Origin: Agrobacterium pusense
Lineage (GTDB): Bacteria > Pseudomonadota > Alphaproteobacteria > Rhizobiales > Rhizobiaceae
Assembly: GCF_900102105.1 (NCBI RefSeq)
Contig: NZ_FNBB01000003.1
Location: 310,001 to 374,000 of the forward strand
Length of the DNA: 64,000 nucleotides
Direction of reading: 5' to 3'
A program made the translations under genes and the position numbers. Numbering within the stretch: position 1 is the stretch's first letter; the number at the start of each line of letters is the position of its first letter. Below are positions 1 through 9,215 of this stretch, in pieces. The notes below the pieces were generated by a model, which worked only from the letters and a program-made list of their open reading frames with translations, was not told where the DNA came from and made no database searches.

Positions 1-28
1 GTAAATACTCTATCTCTGACGTGACCTC

Positions 29-802
29 TCATCTACCCCCGTCATAGCCGCGTTCGATTTGCGACAACCCCGCCGTTTGCGACGTATTTTTGAACTGCGC
101 CGCCCTCGGCGGGACAATGGTGCGATCAAACAGGGGAACGCCCCGTCTGCGCATGAAAATTACCATGATGGCGCCCGCCAAGATGCCGCCGACATGCGCG
201 CCCCAGGAGACATTCTCTTCCAGCCCGAGCGCCAGCATCAGGAACTGCTGGCCGATCCACAGCGCCAGGGGAATGAAGGCGGGCAGTGGAAGCGGAATGC
301 GCATGAGGACCAGCACCCAGACGCGCACTTTTGGATGCAGCAGGAAATAGGCCGCGACGACGCCGGAAACCGCACCCGAGGCACCGATCAGTGGTCCTTC
401 CGAGGTGGGTGAGACGAAACCGTGAAACAGCGCGCCGGCGATGGCACAGGCGAGATAGAAGATCAGGAAACGAAAATGGCCGAGCGCATCCTCGACATTG
501 TCGCCGAAGACCCAGAGAAACAGCATGTTGCCGGCCAGATGCCAGAAATCGAGATGAAGAAAGGCATAGGTGATGGCAGTGAGGTCATCAGGCACGACCT
601 GCAGGGCGGGTTCCAGATAGGCGTAATCGAACACCACGGCGGGAATGAAGCCGAGGCCGAGGGCAGCGGCATTGGCTTCGGTGTCGCTGGCCAGCACGCC
701 GGTAAACAGCCAGACCAGCACGTTGACCACGATCAGGCCGATGGTGACATATTGCAGCCGGATATGCTTGAGGGAATTCGCATCGTGCAGCGGTATGAAC
801 AT
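29..802 (-). CDS. Rhomboid family intramembrane serine protease
   Basis: A 257-aa polytopic inner-membrane protein. The rhomboid catalytic pair is visible: the nucleophile serine in GASG (Ser142) and the histidine in GAHVGG (His203). The HLDFWHLAGNM stretch near residues 83-93 is the conserved loop/TM2 region of the family. Known rhomboids cleave single-pass membrane substrates within the bilayer; the substrate here cannot be inferred. I start at MFIPLHDAN rather than at an upstream in-frame codon, because that extension overlaps the adenosyltransferase gene and is not rhomboid-like. It is last of four co-oriented genes, 32 bp after the adenosyltransferase stop. Confidence 0.9.
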   Translation of the reverse strand: MFIPLHDANSLKHIRLQYVTIGLIVVNVLVWLFTGVLASDTEANAAALGLGFIPAVVFDYAYLEPALQVVPDDLTAITYAFLHLDFWHLAGNMLFLWVFGDNVEDALGHFRFLIFYLACAIAGALFHGFVSPTSEGPLIGASGAVSGVVAAYFLLHPKVRVWVLVLMRIPLPLPAFIPLALWIGQQFLMLALGLEENVSWGAHVGGILAGAIMVIFMRRRGVPLFDRTIVPPRAAQFKNTSQTAGLSQIERGYDGGR

Positions 803-834
803 CGAACGCCCTTTGGTTGCGTCGTTGAAACGCC

Positions 835-1413
835 TTAGCGGTTCTTGCCCGGAACCCACAATATGTCGGCCTTGCCGGCATCATTGGCGAAACGGGCCGC
901 GACAAACAGGAAGTCGGAGAGGCGATTGGCATATTTGATGGCGGCCGGGCTGACGATCTCATTCTCGGTGACGGAAAGCTCCACCATCAGCCTTTCTGCG
1001 CGCCGGCAAACCGTGCGTGCCAAATGCAGATTTGCCGCCGCGGCGCTGCCGCCCGGCAGCACGAAGGACGTCAACGGTTCGAGGGTGGCGTTGAGGTCGT
1101 CGATTTCGCTTTCCAGCCGTGTGACCTGGCTTTCGACTATACGCAACGGTTCGTAAGGCAGCGGTTCGTCATCGTCAGGCGTGGCAAGATCGGCGCCGAG
1201 GTCGAAAAGATCGTTCTGGATGCGGAAAAGCATGGCATCCAGCTTTTCCAGCCCGGCCGTGTGAAGCCGCGCGACACCGATGGCCGAATTGGTCTCGTCC
1301 ACCGTGCCGTAGGCTTCGACGCGCAGATCGTGCTTCGGTCGGCGCGGGCCGGAAACCAGCGCCGTCGTGCCCTTGTCGCCGGTGCGGGTGTAGATCTTGT
1401 TCAGCTTCACCAT
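835..1413 (-). CDS. Cob(I)yrinic acid a,c-diamide adenosyltransferase, PduO/MMAB type
   Basis: A 192-aa cytosolic enzyme that transfers the adenosyl group of ATP to cob(I)alamin, giving adenosylcobalamin. The N-terminal KIYTRTGDKGTT motif is the ATP-binding signature of PduO-type enzymes, and the C-terminal half carries the conserved RR-AER and NRLSDFLFVAAR elements; length is normal. Its start lies 1 bp after the stop of the HIG1-like gene, so translation is probably coupled. Inference: it supplies cofactor to the methylmalonyl-CoA mutase at 11774-13915, the only visible B12 enzyme in the window. Confidence 0.93.
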   Translation of the reverse strand: MVKLNKIYTRTGDKGTTALVSGPRRPKHDLRVEAYGTVDETNSAIGVARLHTAGLEKLDAMLFRIQNDLFDLGADLATPDDDEPLPYEPLRIVESQVTRLESEIDDLNATLEPLTSFVLPGGSAAAANLHLARTVCRRAERLMVELSVTENEIVSPAAIKYANRLSDFLFVAARFANDAGKADILWVPGKNR

Positions 1414-1414
1414 G

Positions 1415-1612
1415 TCAGCGGCCGCCTCCGGTGAGCCAGAGGGTGAGCATGATCAGAGCGATGGCAATGGCCTGCAGAAGCAGGCGAAGCTGCATCAGCT
1501 TGTTGGACCGGTTGGCGTCCTGTCCCTTCAGCATGTTGAAGAGGCCGCGTATCAACACGATGACGACAAGCCCCATGACGATAAGGGCCAGAACGGTGGT
1601 GAAGCCGGACAT
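1415..1612 (-). CDS. Small twin-transmembrane protein, HIG1-domain-like
   Basis: A 65-aa protein with two hydrophobic helices (about residues 4-25 and 42-60) joined by a basic loop, LKGQDANRSNKLMQLR. This fits the short bacterial HIG1 (hypoxia-induced protein) family, often annotated as 'twin transmembrane protein'. In mitochondria and some alphaproteobacteria HIG1 proteins attach to cytochrome oxidase; no such role can be shown here. It sits between the SDR gene (16 bp upstream) and the adenosyltransferase (1 bp downstream), a likely cotranscribed unit. Confidence 0.82.
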   Translation of the reverse strand: MSGFTTVLALIVMGLVVIVLIRGLFNMLKGQDANRSNKLMQLRLLLQAIAIALIMLTLWLTGGGR

Positions 1613-1628
1613 GCGGTATTACTCCTCC

Positions 1629-2462
1629 TCAATCGAATCTGCGCAGCAGACGATAGAAAAGTCCGGCAGGCAAGAGCCGTTTCAGCATAAGCCCCTGTTT
1701 GGCCGGAACGGTAACGGGATAATGTGGTTTCGGCCTTGCAGCCGTCAGGGCGTGTTTCAGCACGGCATAAACGGCATCCGGGCCGAGCTTGTGACGGTTG
1801 ACGGGGCCGGAACCATCCATACGCGCCAGCTGGCGTTTATATTCTGCCGCATGGGCCGAGTTTTCGAGATCGATATGCTCATTGATATGAGCAAGCGCCG
1901 TCGCGGTGAATTTCGACGTGATCGGGCCGGGTTCGATCAGGCTGACATGGATACCGCTGTCCTGAAGCTCCATGCGCAGGGTGACCCCCAGCCCCTCAAG
2001 CGCGAATTTCGAAGCGGTGTAGGCACCGCGATAGCGATAGGGTACAAGCCCTAGAATGGACGAGCAATGCACGATGCGGCCCGCACCACGCGCCCGCATA
2101 AAGGGAATGACCCGCCGCGTCAGATCGTGCCAGCCGAAGACATTGGTTTCGAACTGGGCTCTCAGCGCTTCGACCGGCAGGTCCTCCACCGCGCCCGGCT
2201 GGCCATAGGCGCCATTGTTGAAAAGCGCATCGATGCGGCCGCCGGTGCGGGCGGCGACGGTGTCCACCAGCGCGGCGATGGTTTCGGGCTTGGTGTAATC
2301 CATGATCAGGGTTTCTATGCCCTGATTTTCGAGGGCTGCCATGTCAGCGATGCGCCGCACGGTGGCAAAGACCCGCCAGCCGTCCCGGTGGACAGCGCCG
2401 GCGCAATAGGCGCCGATGCCCGAGGAGCAGCCGGTGATGATGATGACCGGTCTTTCAGACAT
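1629..2462 (-). CDS. SDR family NAD(P)-dependent oxidoreductase
   Basis: A 277-aa classical short-chain dehydrogenase. Visible are the Rossmann glycine motif TGCSSGIG near residue 10, the NNGAYG segment, the catalytic serine in HCSSILG, and the YTASK catalytic Tyr-Lys pair. The TVRR after the second strand suggests NADP(H) preference. The start MSERPVIII is preferred over a start 10 codons upstream because the Rossmann strand begins right after it, as in the family. The substrate cannot be assigned; the C-terminal third is typical of the broad 'SDR family oxidoreductase' group. First gene of the minus-strand run to the rhomboid. Confidence 0.88.
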   Translation of the reverse strand: MSERPVIIITGCSSGIGAYCAGAVHRDGWRVFATVRRIADMAALENQGIETLIMDYTKPETIAALVDTVAARTGGRIDALFNNGAYGQPGAVEDLPVEALRAQFETNVFGWHDLTRRVIPFMRARGAGRIVHCSSILGLVPYRYRGAYTASKFALEGLGVTLRMELQDSGIHVSLIEPGPITSKFTATALAHINEHIDLENSAHAAEYKRQLARMDGSGPVNRHKLGPDAVYAVLKHALTAARPKPHYPVTVPAKQGLMLKRLLPAGLFYRLLRRFD

Positions 2463-2638
2463 GTTCCGCCCCGCCAATGGTCTTTGCGCCAAGGTGCGCT
2501 CAGGTTTACAAAATTAAATTGCGCGAAATCCTTTTCGTTCATGGAACCGAAAGCCGGCCTTGCGCGCTGTACAAAACGAAGCTGATTTCCCATATTCGGG
2601 GCGAAGTTACAAATGAAATGCCGATGAATGGAGGCGAC

Positions 2639-3556
2639 ATGGTTGCCGCAGTGCGCCTGGCAGGCAAGGTTGCCTTCGATGCCTATTCCCATTTCGCCGA
2701 GGATGACGGCTGGGCGATGGCGAGCCACATGGCGCTGTCCATCCTGCTGGCGCTGTTTCCGTTCCTGATCTTCGGCACGGCGCTGGCCGGTTTTCTGGGC
2801 GCCGACCAGTTCTCAGAAACGGCGGTGCATCTGATTTTCGACACCTGGCCGGAAGCAATTGCCGGTCCGCTGGCAGCTCAGGTGCAGCAGGTTCTCACCA
2901 TCCCGCGCGGCGGCCTGCTGACGATTTCGGTACTGGCGGCTGCATACTTCGCCTCGAACGGCGTCGAGGCGCTGCGCATTTCGCTGAACCGCGCCTATCG
3001 CGTCACGGAAACGCGCTGGTGGTATGTGACCCGGCTGCTCAGCCTGCTTTATGTCCTGATTGCCGTTGTGGTCTTTGCCGGCATCAGCACCGTGCTCGTC
3101 GCCGTGCCGGTCGCCATGTCCTTCGCCGAACGGCGGTTTCCGTGGCTGACGGATGTGCTGAACACCATTTCCAGCCTCGGCCTTTATGGCACCATCGTGG
3201 TGCTGACGGCGGGGCTGGTGGCGGCGCATCTGTGGCTACCCGCAGGCAAGCGCCGCATCTGGGATGTCTGGCCGGGTATTTTGCTGACGATGATATTCTG
3301 GGTCATCGGCGCGGCTATCTTCGCCTATTATCTCTCCACCTTCGCCAATTATGCCGCCACCTATGCCGGTCTCGCCTCCGTCATGGTGGTTCTGGTGTTC
3401 CTTTATATGGTCGGCGTCATCTTCATGCTCGGCGCGGAGGTGAATGCCGCGTTGATGAAATACAAGGTCCGGCAGATTATCCGCCGTAACATCGGCGGCA
3501 ATGGCGCGCGTCGCGGGCAGGCGCTAGAGGAGGCCGACAAGCCGGCGGATATCTGA
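2639..3556 (+). CDS. YihY/virulence factor BrkB family inner-membrane protein
   Basis: A 305-aa polytopic protein of the YihY (formerly RNase BN/BrkB) family, with about six membrane segments and the conserved SHMALSILLALFPFLIF start and YAGLASVMVVLVFLYM end regions. Function in this family is unproven; the old RNase BN assignment was an error. I chose ATG 2639 because GGAGG lies just upstream; the longer frame from 2477 adds a non-conserved basic segment. Its 3' end overlaps gluQ, on the opposite strand, by 33 bp. Confidence 0.87.
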   Translation: MVAAVRLAGKVAFDAYSHFAEDDGWAMASHMALSILLALFPFLIFGTALAGFLGADQFSETAVHLIFDTWPEAIAGPLAAQVQQVLTIPRGGLLTISVLAAAYFASNGVEALRISLNRAYRVTETRWWYVTRLLSLLYVLIAVVVFAGISTVLVAVPVAMSFAERRFPWLTDVLNTISSLGLYGTIVVLTAGLVAAHLWLPAGKRRIWDVWPGILLTMIFWVIGAAIFAYYLSTFANYAATYAGLASVMVVLVFLYMVGVIFMLGAEVNAALMKYKVRQIIRRNIGGNGARRGQALEEADKPADI

Positions 3557-4423
3557 GGGCGTCGCTCCTTCGGCGCGAAGGGCGGAAAGCCCGGTACTGC
3601 CTCCGCTTTTCGAAAGCTTGCGCCCGTCCGTGCCCAGAATCAGCCGGTGATGATGATAAGCGGGCTGCGGTAGGTCCAGCAGCTGCTGCAGCAGCCGGTG
3701 GATGGCGGTGGCATGGAAGAGATCCATGCCGCGCACCACATGGGTGATCCCCTGCAGTGCATCGTCAACCACAACGGAAAGATGATAGCTCGAAGGCGCG
3801 TCGGAACGCGACAGCACCACATCGCCCCAGAGCGCGGGCAGGGCCTCGATCTGCCCCGTCACCCCGTCGCCGCTCTCCTGCCAGAACAGAGGGGTGCGGG
3901 CGGCGCGGATCGCCTTGTCCGTGTCGAGCCGCCAGGCGTGTTGCCGGCCGGATGCGAGCAGGGCCGCCCGTTCCGCCTTCGGTCTCTCGCGGTCGACGGA
4001 CGGATAGAGCGGCGCTCCGTCAGGATCGCGCGGCCATATCCCGCCTTCCGCTTCGAAGGCACCGACAATGGCCCTGGTTTCGCCACGGCTGAGAAAGGCA
4101 GGATAGGCAAGATCCGCCTCGATCAGCCTGTGCAGCGCCATCCGGTACTCATCGAAATGCTCCGATTGTCGCCGCACTGGCTCTTCCCAAGAGAGTTCCA
4201 GCCAGCCGAGATCATCATAGATCGCCTGCTCCAGCTGCGGCGTGCAGCGCGTCTGGTCTATATCCTCTATACGCAGCAGAAAGCGGCCGCCATTGTCCAG
4301 CGCCATGTCATGGTTCAGGAATGCGGAAAACGCATGGCCGAGATGCAGCGGGCCGTTGGGGCTTGGCGCGAAACGGTAAACCGGTTTTTGACGGATGGAT
4401 GAAGGCATGGTTTCTTCTGCCAT
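3524..4423 (-). CDS. gluQ: Glutamyl-Q tRNA(Asp) synthetase
   Basis: A 299-aa class I synthetase catalytic core without an anticodon-binding domain, diagnostic of GluQ, which loads glutamate onto queuosine-34 of tRNA-Asp. The HIGH motif reads HLGH (about 27-30), within FAPSPNGPLHLGH; the KMSKS-like motif is KLSKS near residue 270. The region that holds a Cys-rich zinc knuckle in E. coli reads AYPAFLSR and lacks the cysteines, so zinc binding is probably lost. MPSSIRQ at 4408 is an alternative start. Tail-to-tail overlap of 33 bp with the yihY-like gene. Confidence 0.92.
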   Translation of the reverse strand: MAEETMPSSIRQKPVYRFAPSPNGPLHLGHAFSAFLNHDMALDNGGRFLLRIEDIDQTRCTPQLEQAIYDDLGWLELSWEEPVRRQSEHFDEYRMALHRLIEADLAYPAFLSRGETRAIVGAFEAEGGIWPRDPDGAPLYPSVDRERPKAERAALLASGRQHAWRLDTDKAIRAARTPLFWQESGDGVTGQIEALPALWGDVVLSRSDAPSSYHLSVVVDDALQGITHVVRGMDLFHATAIHRLLQQLLDLPQPAYHHHRLILGTDGRKLSKSGGSTGLSALRAEGATPSDIRRLVGLL

Positions 4424-4462
4424 GTTTTAATGCACCCCGCCAGCGGGCTGGCGGCATATGGA

Positions 4463-5119
4463 ATGACCGACATGAAAATCATCACCGGGATGGATGACAT
4501 CAGCGAAGGACTGGAGCATCTCGCCCGCCTCGACCCCGCACTTGCGCCTGTCATTGAGATAGCCGGTCCGCTGGAACTGCGCATCCACGAGCCCGGCTTT
4601 GCCGGCCTTGCTCATATCGTCGTCTCGCAGATGGTGTCGCGCGCCAGTGCCAATGCCATCTGGGCGCGTATCATCGCCGGCACCGGCGGCGCGGTCACGG
4701 CGGAAAATTATCTCGCCGCACCGGAGGAGTTGCGCGCCACCTTCGGCCTTTCGCGCGCCAAGGCGACGACGCTGGAAGGACTGGCTCGCGCCGTTACCGA
4801 AGGACAGATCGACCTTGACGGCGTGGTGCGCAAGGAGGGGAGTGCAGCCCTTTCTGAACTCGTGGCGCTTCGTGGCATAGGCCCATGGACGGCCGAGGTC
4901 TATCTGATGTTCTGCGGAGGCCATCCGGATATCTTTCCCGTTGGCGATGTGGCGCTGAGATCAGCGGTGGCACATGCGCTCGATCTGGAGATCAGGCCGG
5001 AAGCGAAATGGCTCGCGGAACGCGCGACGCTCTGGTCGCCATGGCGCTCCGTCGCCGCCCGGCTTTTCTGGGGTTATTACGCCAACATCATGCGGCGCGC
5101 GATGGTGCCACTGCCCTGA
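4463..5119 (+). CDS. DNA-3-methyladenine glycosylase II (AlkA-like, HhH-GPD)
   Basis: A 218-aa monofunctional base-excision glycosylase that removes alkylated purines. The helix-hairpin-helix is LRGIGPWTA (about 136-144) and the catalytic aspartate follows in FPVGDVAL (Asp162), with the GPD-type spacing. No iron-sulfur cysteine cluster is present, which separates it from EndoIII/MutY. It lacks the N-terminal domain of E. coli AlkA, as usual for short rhizobial forms. The start is uncertain between 4463 and 4472. It faces gluQ head-to-head with about 40 bp between starts. Confidence 0.9.
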   Translation: MTDMKIITGMDDISEGLEHLARLDPALAPVIEIAGPLELRIHEPGFAGLAHIVVSQMVSRASANAIWARIIAGTGGAVTAENYLAAPEELRATFGLSRAKATTLEGLARAVTEGQIDLDGVVRKEGSAALSELVALRGIGPWTAEVYLMFCGGHPDIFPVGDVALRSAVAHALDLEIRPEAKWLAERATLWSPWRSVAARLFWGYYANIMRRAMVPLP

Positions 5120-5125
5120 GCGGGG

Positions 5126-6544
5126 TCAAAAATCGGCAATCCGATAGGGCAGGGCGCCGCGTGAAAGATGATCGAAATGCAGCTTGCGTTTCAGCGGCGG
5201 CACGGCGCGCTGCACGCAATCCACCCTTTCGCACACCCGACAGGAAATGCCGATCGGTTTGAAGGAAGCCGCATTGCCGAGATCGAGCGTGTCGGCGTAG
5301 ACGAAATTCTGCGCATGGGAAATCTCGCAGCCGAGTGCGATGGCGTAACGCGGCCTTTCCGTATTGAAACCGGCGCCGGCCTTTTCGATCTGGGTGGCGA
5401 TGGAAAGATAGCGCACGCCGTCAGGTGTTTCCGCCAGCTGCCGCACGATCCTGTCGGAGCTTTCGAAAGCCTGATGGATATTCCACAGCGGACAGGCCGC
5501 GCCGAACCGGGCAAATTGCAGCCGCGTGGCGCTGTGGCGTTTGGTGATGTTGCCGGCGCGGTCGATCTTGGCGAAAAAGATGGGTACGCCCTTCATGCCG
5601 GGTCGCTGCAGGGTGCTCAGACGGTGGGCCACCTGCTCAAGGCTCGCGCCAAAACGCACGGCGAGAAGTTCGAGATCATGGCGCAGTTCCTGTGCCGCCC
5701 GGTGAAATTGCCCATAGGGCAGGATGAGCGCTGCGGCAAAATAATTGTGCAGTCCGATACGACAGATTTCGGCCGCTTCCGTGTTGCGGAAACCGGCGCC
5801 GGCCAGCACCCTGTCCACCGTCGGGCCGGCGTGAAGCTGGGCGATCTGCAACGCGAGCTGAAAACAGCGGGTGGATGCGGCCATGTAGGAACTGAGGGCG
5901 AGCGTTTTGCCGACAGGATCGAAATGCCGGATCAGCCCGCCTGCCGCCGCGGTTCTTGTGATATGGATGCCGTAACGGTTCCTGAGATGCGCTGACAGAA
6001 TGCTGTCGGTCTCGCCTCCCTCGATCTCCAGTTCCTGCGCCAGCTCCTCGGCCAGAAGATCAATCTCGGCAACGTAATTGTCGACGAAGTGAAAGAAATC
6101 GCGGACCTCCTCATAGGGGGTTCTTTCAACCTGTGCGGTGCCGCGGCCCAGGCGGTCATCCAGTTGCACCAGCTGTTCGCTGTTCTGGCGATAGGCCTGA
6201 TGGGCCCGCAGCAGCGCATGGGCAAAACCAGGTGCGTTCTGGGCAATCAGCTTCAACTCCTGAAGCCCCGGCTCATAATTCATGAACAGCGGGTCCTTCA
6301 GCGCCTCGCGCACGGCGGAAACCAGCCGGTCGCTTTCGCCTGTCGCCAGTTCCGCCATGTCGAGCTGGAATTTTTCCACCAGCGTCACCAGAACGCTGGC
6401 CGAAACGGGGCGCTGGTTGTTTTCGATCTGGTTCAGATAGCTCGCGGAAATGCCCAGCCGTTCGGCAAATTGCGCCTGCGTGGCGCGGGCATTTTCGCGA
6501 AGGCCGCGCACCTTGCGGCCGATGAAGAGTTTTTCCGTCGCCAT
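5126..6544 (-). CDS. scfR: ScfR/RamB-type short-chain fatty-acyl transcriptional regulator
   Basis: A 472-aa regulator: an XRE helix-turn-helix (about 8-62, [21 protein letters not shown]), an IrrE/DUF955-like middle domain without a metalloprotease HExxH, and a C-terminal domain with the CRVCERVDC cysteine motif typical of the ScfR group. Family members (RamB, PrpC-locus MccR/ScfR) sense acyl-CoA status and control acetate or propionate catabolism. It diverges from pccB, and the shared intergenic region carries three TTGCAA half-sites, so control of the pcc operon and of itself is likely. The start codon sits directly beside these sites. Its stop nearly abuts the converging AlkA gene. Confidence 0.9.
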   Translation of the reverse strand: MATEKLFIGRKVRGLRENARATQAQFAERLGISASYLNQIENNQRPVSASVLVTLVEKFQLDMAELATGESDRLVSAVREALKDPLFMNYEPGLQELKLIAQNAPGFAHALLRAHQAYRQNSEQLVQLDDRLGRGTAQVERTPYEEVRDFFHFVDNYVAEIDLLAEELAQELEIEGGETDSILSAHLRNRYGIHITRTAAAGGLIRHFDPVGKTLALSSYMAASTRCFQLALQIAQLHAGPTVDRVLAGAGFRNTEAAEICRIGLHNYFAAALILPYGQFHRAAQELRHDLELLAVRFGASLEQVAHRLSTLQRPGMKGVPIFFAKIDRAGNITKRHSATRLQFARFGAACPLWNIHQAFESSDRIVRQLAETPDGVRYLSIATQIEKAGAGFNTERPRYAIALGCEISHAQNFVYADTLDLGNAASFKPIGISCRVCERVDCVQRAVPPLKRKLHFDHLSRGALPYRIADF

Positions 6545-6575
6545 GTTGCAACTTTGCAAAATTAAATATTGCAAA
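6545..6575. promoter_or_regulatory. Candidate ScfR/RamB operator: three TTGCAA half-sites
   Basis: GTTGCAAC at 6545-6552 is followed by a 23-bp near-palindrome at 6553-6575 (TTTGCAA and TTGCAAA arms, AT-rich centre, 20 of 23 positions symmetric). TTGCAA occurs at 6546, 6554 and 6569. The segment ACTTTGCAAA matches the RamB operator core known from Corynebacterium. It begins right beside the scfR start codon and lies about 90 bp upstream of pccB, so it could serve both genes. Binding is inferred. Confidence 0.65.
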
Positions 6576-6662
6576 TATTTATGGCACGCATACGCGCACG
6601 ATCAAGGCTTCTGGCAGAGTATTTTCTGGGTTATTGATCTTGGCATAACGCATGGAGGATAC

Positions 6663-8195
6663 ATGCCCGGCATTCTGGAGCAGTTGGAAACGCGGCGGGA
6701 AGAGGCTCGGCTCGGTGGCGGCGTCAAGCGCATCGAGGCGCAGCACGCAAAGGGCAAGCTGACGGCGCGCGAGCGCATCGATGTGCTCTTGGATGAGGGT
6801 TCCTTCGAAGAATACGACATGTATGTCACCCACCGAGCGGTGGATTTCGGCATGGCGGGCCAGAAGATCGCGGGCGATGGCGTCGTGACCGGGTGGGGCA
6901 CCATCAATGGCCGGCAGGTCTATGTGTTTTCCCAGGATTTTACCGTGCTCGGCGGTTCGCTATCCGAGACCCATGCGCAGAAAATCTGCAAGATCATGGA
7001 TATGGCGGTGCGTAACGGCGCGCCTGTTATCGGCCTCAACGACAGCGGCGGCGCGCGCATTCAGGAAGGCGTGGCCTCGCTTGGCGGTTATGCCGATGTC
7101 TTCAAGCGCAATGTCGTCGCCTCCGGCGTCGTGCCACAGATCTCCGTCATCATGGGGCCATGTGCGGGTGGTGCGGTTTATTCGCCTGCCATGACCGATT
7201 TCATCTTCATGGTGCGCGATACCTCCTACATGTTCGTGACGGGGCCGGATGTGGTGAAGACGGTGACGAACGAGATCGTCACGGCCGAAGAACTGGGCGG
7301 CGCCTCGACCCATACCAAAAAATCCTCCGTCGCTGACGGCGCTTACGAAAACGACATCGAGACGCTGGAGCATGTGCGGCTGCTGTTCGATTTCCTGCCG
7401 CTCAACAATCGCGAAAAGCCGCCGGTGCGGCCGTTCCACGACGATCCGGCGCGCCTGGAAGCGCGGCTCGATACGCTGATCCCTGACAGTTCCAACAAGC
7501 CCTATGATATGAAGGAGCTGATCCACGCGCTGGCCGACGAGGGCGATTTCTTCGAATTGCAGGAGGCCTTTGCCCGAAACATCATCACCGGCTTCATTCG
7601 TCTCGAAGGCCAGACGGTCGGCGTCGTCGCCAATCAGCCGATGGTGCTGGCCGGCTGCCTCGATATCGACAGTTCGCGCAAGGCCGCCCGCTTCGTGCGC
7701 TTCTGCGACGCCTTCAACATTCCGTTGCTGACGCTGGTGGATGTGCCGGGTTTCCTGCCCGGCACGGCCCAGGAATATGGCGGCGTCATCAAGCACGGCG
7801 CGAAACTTCTCTTCGCCTATTCGGAGGCAACCGTACCGATGGTGACGCTGATTACCCGCAAGGCCTATGGCGGGGCTTACGACGTGATGGCCTCCAAACA
7901 TATCGGCGCGGACGTCAACTACGCCTGGCCAACGGCCGAAATTGCCGTGATGGGTGCCAAGGGCGCGGCGGAAATCCTCTATCGTTCGGAGCTTGCCGAT
8001 CCCGAGAAGATCGCTGCGCGCACAAGAGAGTATGAGGAGCGTTTCGCCAATCCCTTCGTCGCGGCGGAGCGCGGATTTATCGATGAGGTCATCATGCCGC
8101 ATTCCTCGCGCCGCCGCATCGCCCGGGCGTTTGCGTCGCTGCGCAACAAGAGCGTGGAAACCCGCTGGAAGAAACACGACACCATTCCGCTCTGA
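6663..8195 (+). CDS. pccB: Propionyl-CoA carboxylase beta subunit (carboxyltransferase)
   Basis: A 510-aa acyl-CoA carboxyltransferase, the normal PCC beta length. It moves carboxyl from biotin to propionyl-CoA, giving methylmalonyl-CoA. The [13 protein letters not shown] and [12 protein letters not shown] oxyanion/CoA motifs and the C-terminal [13 protein letters not shown] motif are all present. ATG 6663 is chosen because GGAGG (6654-6658) precedes it and MPGILEQLE is the usual N-terminus; the open frame extends upstream through the scfR promoter. First gene of the run pccB, GST, unknown, pccA, mcm, epimerase. Likely under ScfR control through the upstream TTGCAA sites. Confidence 0.96.
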   Translation: MPGILEQLETRREEARLGGGVKRIEAQHAKGKLTARERIDVLLDEGSFEEYDMYVTHRAVDFGMAGQKIAGDGVVTGWGTINGRQVYVFSQDFTVLGGSLSETHAQKICKIMDMAVRNGAPVIGLNDSGGARIQEGVASLGGYADVFKRNVVASGVVPQISVIMGPCAGGAVYSPAMTDFIFMVRDTSYMFVTGPDVVKTVTNEIVTAEELGGASTHTKKSSVADGAYENDIETLEHVRLLFDFLPLNNREKPPVRPFHDDPARLEARLDTLIPDSSNKPYDMKELIHALADEGDFFELQEAFARNIITGFIRLEGQTVGVVANQPMVLAGCLDIDSSRKAARFVRFCDAFNIPLLTLVDVPGFLPGTAQEYGGVIKHGAKLLFAYSEATVPMVTLITRKAYGGAYDVMASKHIGADVNYAWPTAEIAVMGAKGAAEILYRSELADPEKIAARTREYEERFANPFVAAERGFIDEVIMPHSSRRRIARAFASLRNKSVETRWKKHDTIPL

Positions 8196-8297
8196 TCTGC
8201 TGAAGGGCTGGAAAAATGCTTCGGCCACCTTACTATATGGATGTTCAGGCGCCCGGATGTCCGGATGTCCTCTTGAAACGCACAAGGACACATTTTC

Positions 8298-9194
8298 ATG
8301 GCCGAAAAATCCTCAGCAGATAATTTCCCCGTCGGATATGAAGTGCCCAAGGTCTGGACCTGGGACAAGGGCAATGGCGGCCAGTTCGCCAATATCAACC
8401 GGCCGATCGCCGGTCCCACCCATGAAAAGGAACTTCCCGTCGGCAAGCATCCGCTGCAGCTTTATTCGCTGGCGACGCCGAATGGCCAGAAGGTCACCAT
8501 CATGCTGGAAGAATTGCTTGCTGCCGGCCACAAGGGCGCCGAATACGATGCCTGGCTCATCAAGATCGGCGAAGGCGACCAGTTCGGTTCCGGTTTTGTC
8601 GAGGTCAATCCGAACTCCAAGATCCCGGCGCTGATGGATTATTCGACGCCTGAGCCGACGCGCGTTTTCGAAAGCGGCTCCATCCTCGTTTACCTCGCGG
8701 AAAAATTCGGCGCCTTCCTGCCGAAAGACGGCAATGCACGCACGCAAGCGCTGAACTGGCTGTTCTGGCAGATGGGCTCCGCCCCCTTCCTCGGCGGTGG
8801 TTTCGGCCATTTTTATGCCTATGCGCCGATCAAGATCAAATACGCCATCGATCGTTACGCCATGGAAGTCAAACGCCAGCTCGACGTGCTGGATCGCCAT
8901 CTCGCCAAAAACCGTTATCTCGCCGGTTCGGAATACACGATTGCCGACATGGCGGTGTGGCCGTGGTATGGCAAGATCGCGCTTGGCCAGGCATATGGCG
9001 ATGCGGGTGCTTTCCTTGAAGCAGACGGTTATAAGAACGTCATGCGCTGGACGCTGGAAATCGGCGAACGCCCTGCTGTAAAACGCGGCGTGATCGTCAA
9101 CAAGACCTCCGGCGATCCGTCTGAACAATTGCATGAACGCCACGATGCCTCCGACTTCGACACGAAGACGCAGGACAAGATCGGCAAGGCGTAA
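8298..9194 (+). CDS. yghU: YghU/YfcG-type glutathione S-transferase (disulfide-bond oxidoreductase)
   Basis: A 298-aa nu-class GST. An N-terminal extension of about 50 residues precedes the thioredoxin fold (LYSLATPNGQKVTIMLEE), followed by the alpha-helical domain. The TPNG segment holds the threonine/asparagine pair that replaces the usual Tyr/Ser/Cys in YghU and YfcG, enzymes that bind two glutathiones and reduce disulfides. An AAGGA box precedes the start. It lies between pccB and pccA, 102 bp after pccB; any role in propionate metabolism is unknown. Confidence 0.9.
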   Translation: MAEKSSADNFPVGYEVPKVWTWDKGNGGQFANINRPIAGPTHEKELPVGKHPLQLYSLATPNGQKVTIMLEELLAAGHKGAEYDAWLIKIGEGDQFGSGFVEVNPNSKIPALMDYSTPEPTRVFESGSILVYLAEKFGAFLPKDGNARTQALNWLFWQMGSAPFLGGGFGHFYAYAPIKIKYAIDRYAMEVKRQLDVLDRHLAKNRYLAGSEYTIADMAVWPWYGKIALGQAYGDAGAFLEADGYKNVMRWTLEIGERPAVKRGVIVNKTSGDPSEQLHERHDASDFDTKTQDKIGKA

Positions 9195-9215
9195 CAGATA
9201 CGAGAAGGACTAAAG

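Noticed and set aside
2505..2528. TTTACAAAATTAAATT block upstream of the SDR gene resembling the scfR operator
   Set aside because: The similarity is mostly the AT-rich core; the TTGCAA half-sites are missing, so ScfR control is not supported.
8250..8275. CCGGATGTCCGGATGTCC direct repeat before the GST gene
   Set aside because: Only two 8-bp units; too short to assign a role.
6960..8291. Long minus-strand open frame opposite pccB
   Set aside because: The translation is His/Arg/Gln-rich without family features, and it mirrors a certain pccB gene; an artefact of GC-rich codon bias.
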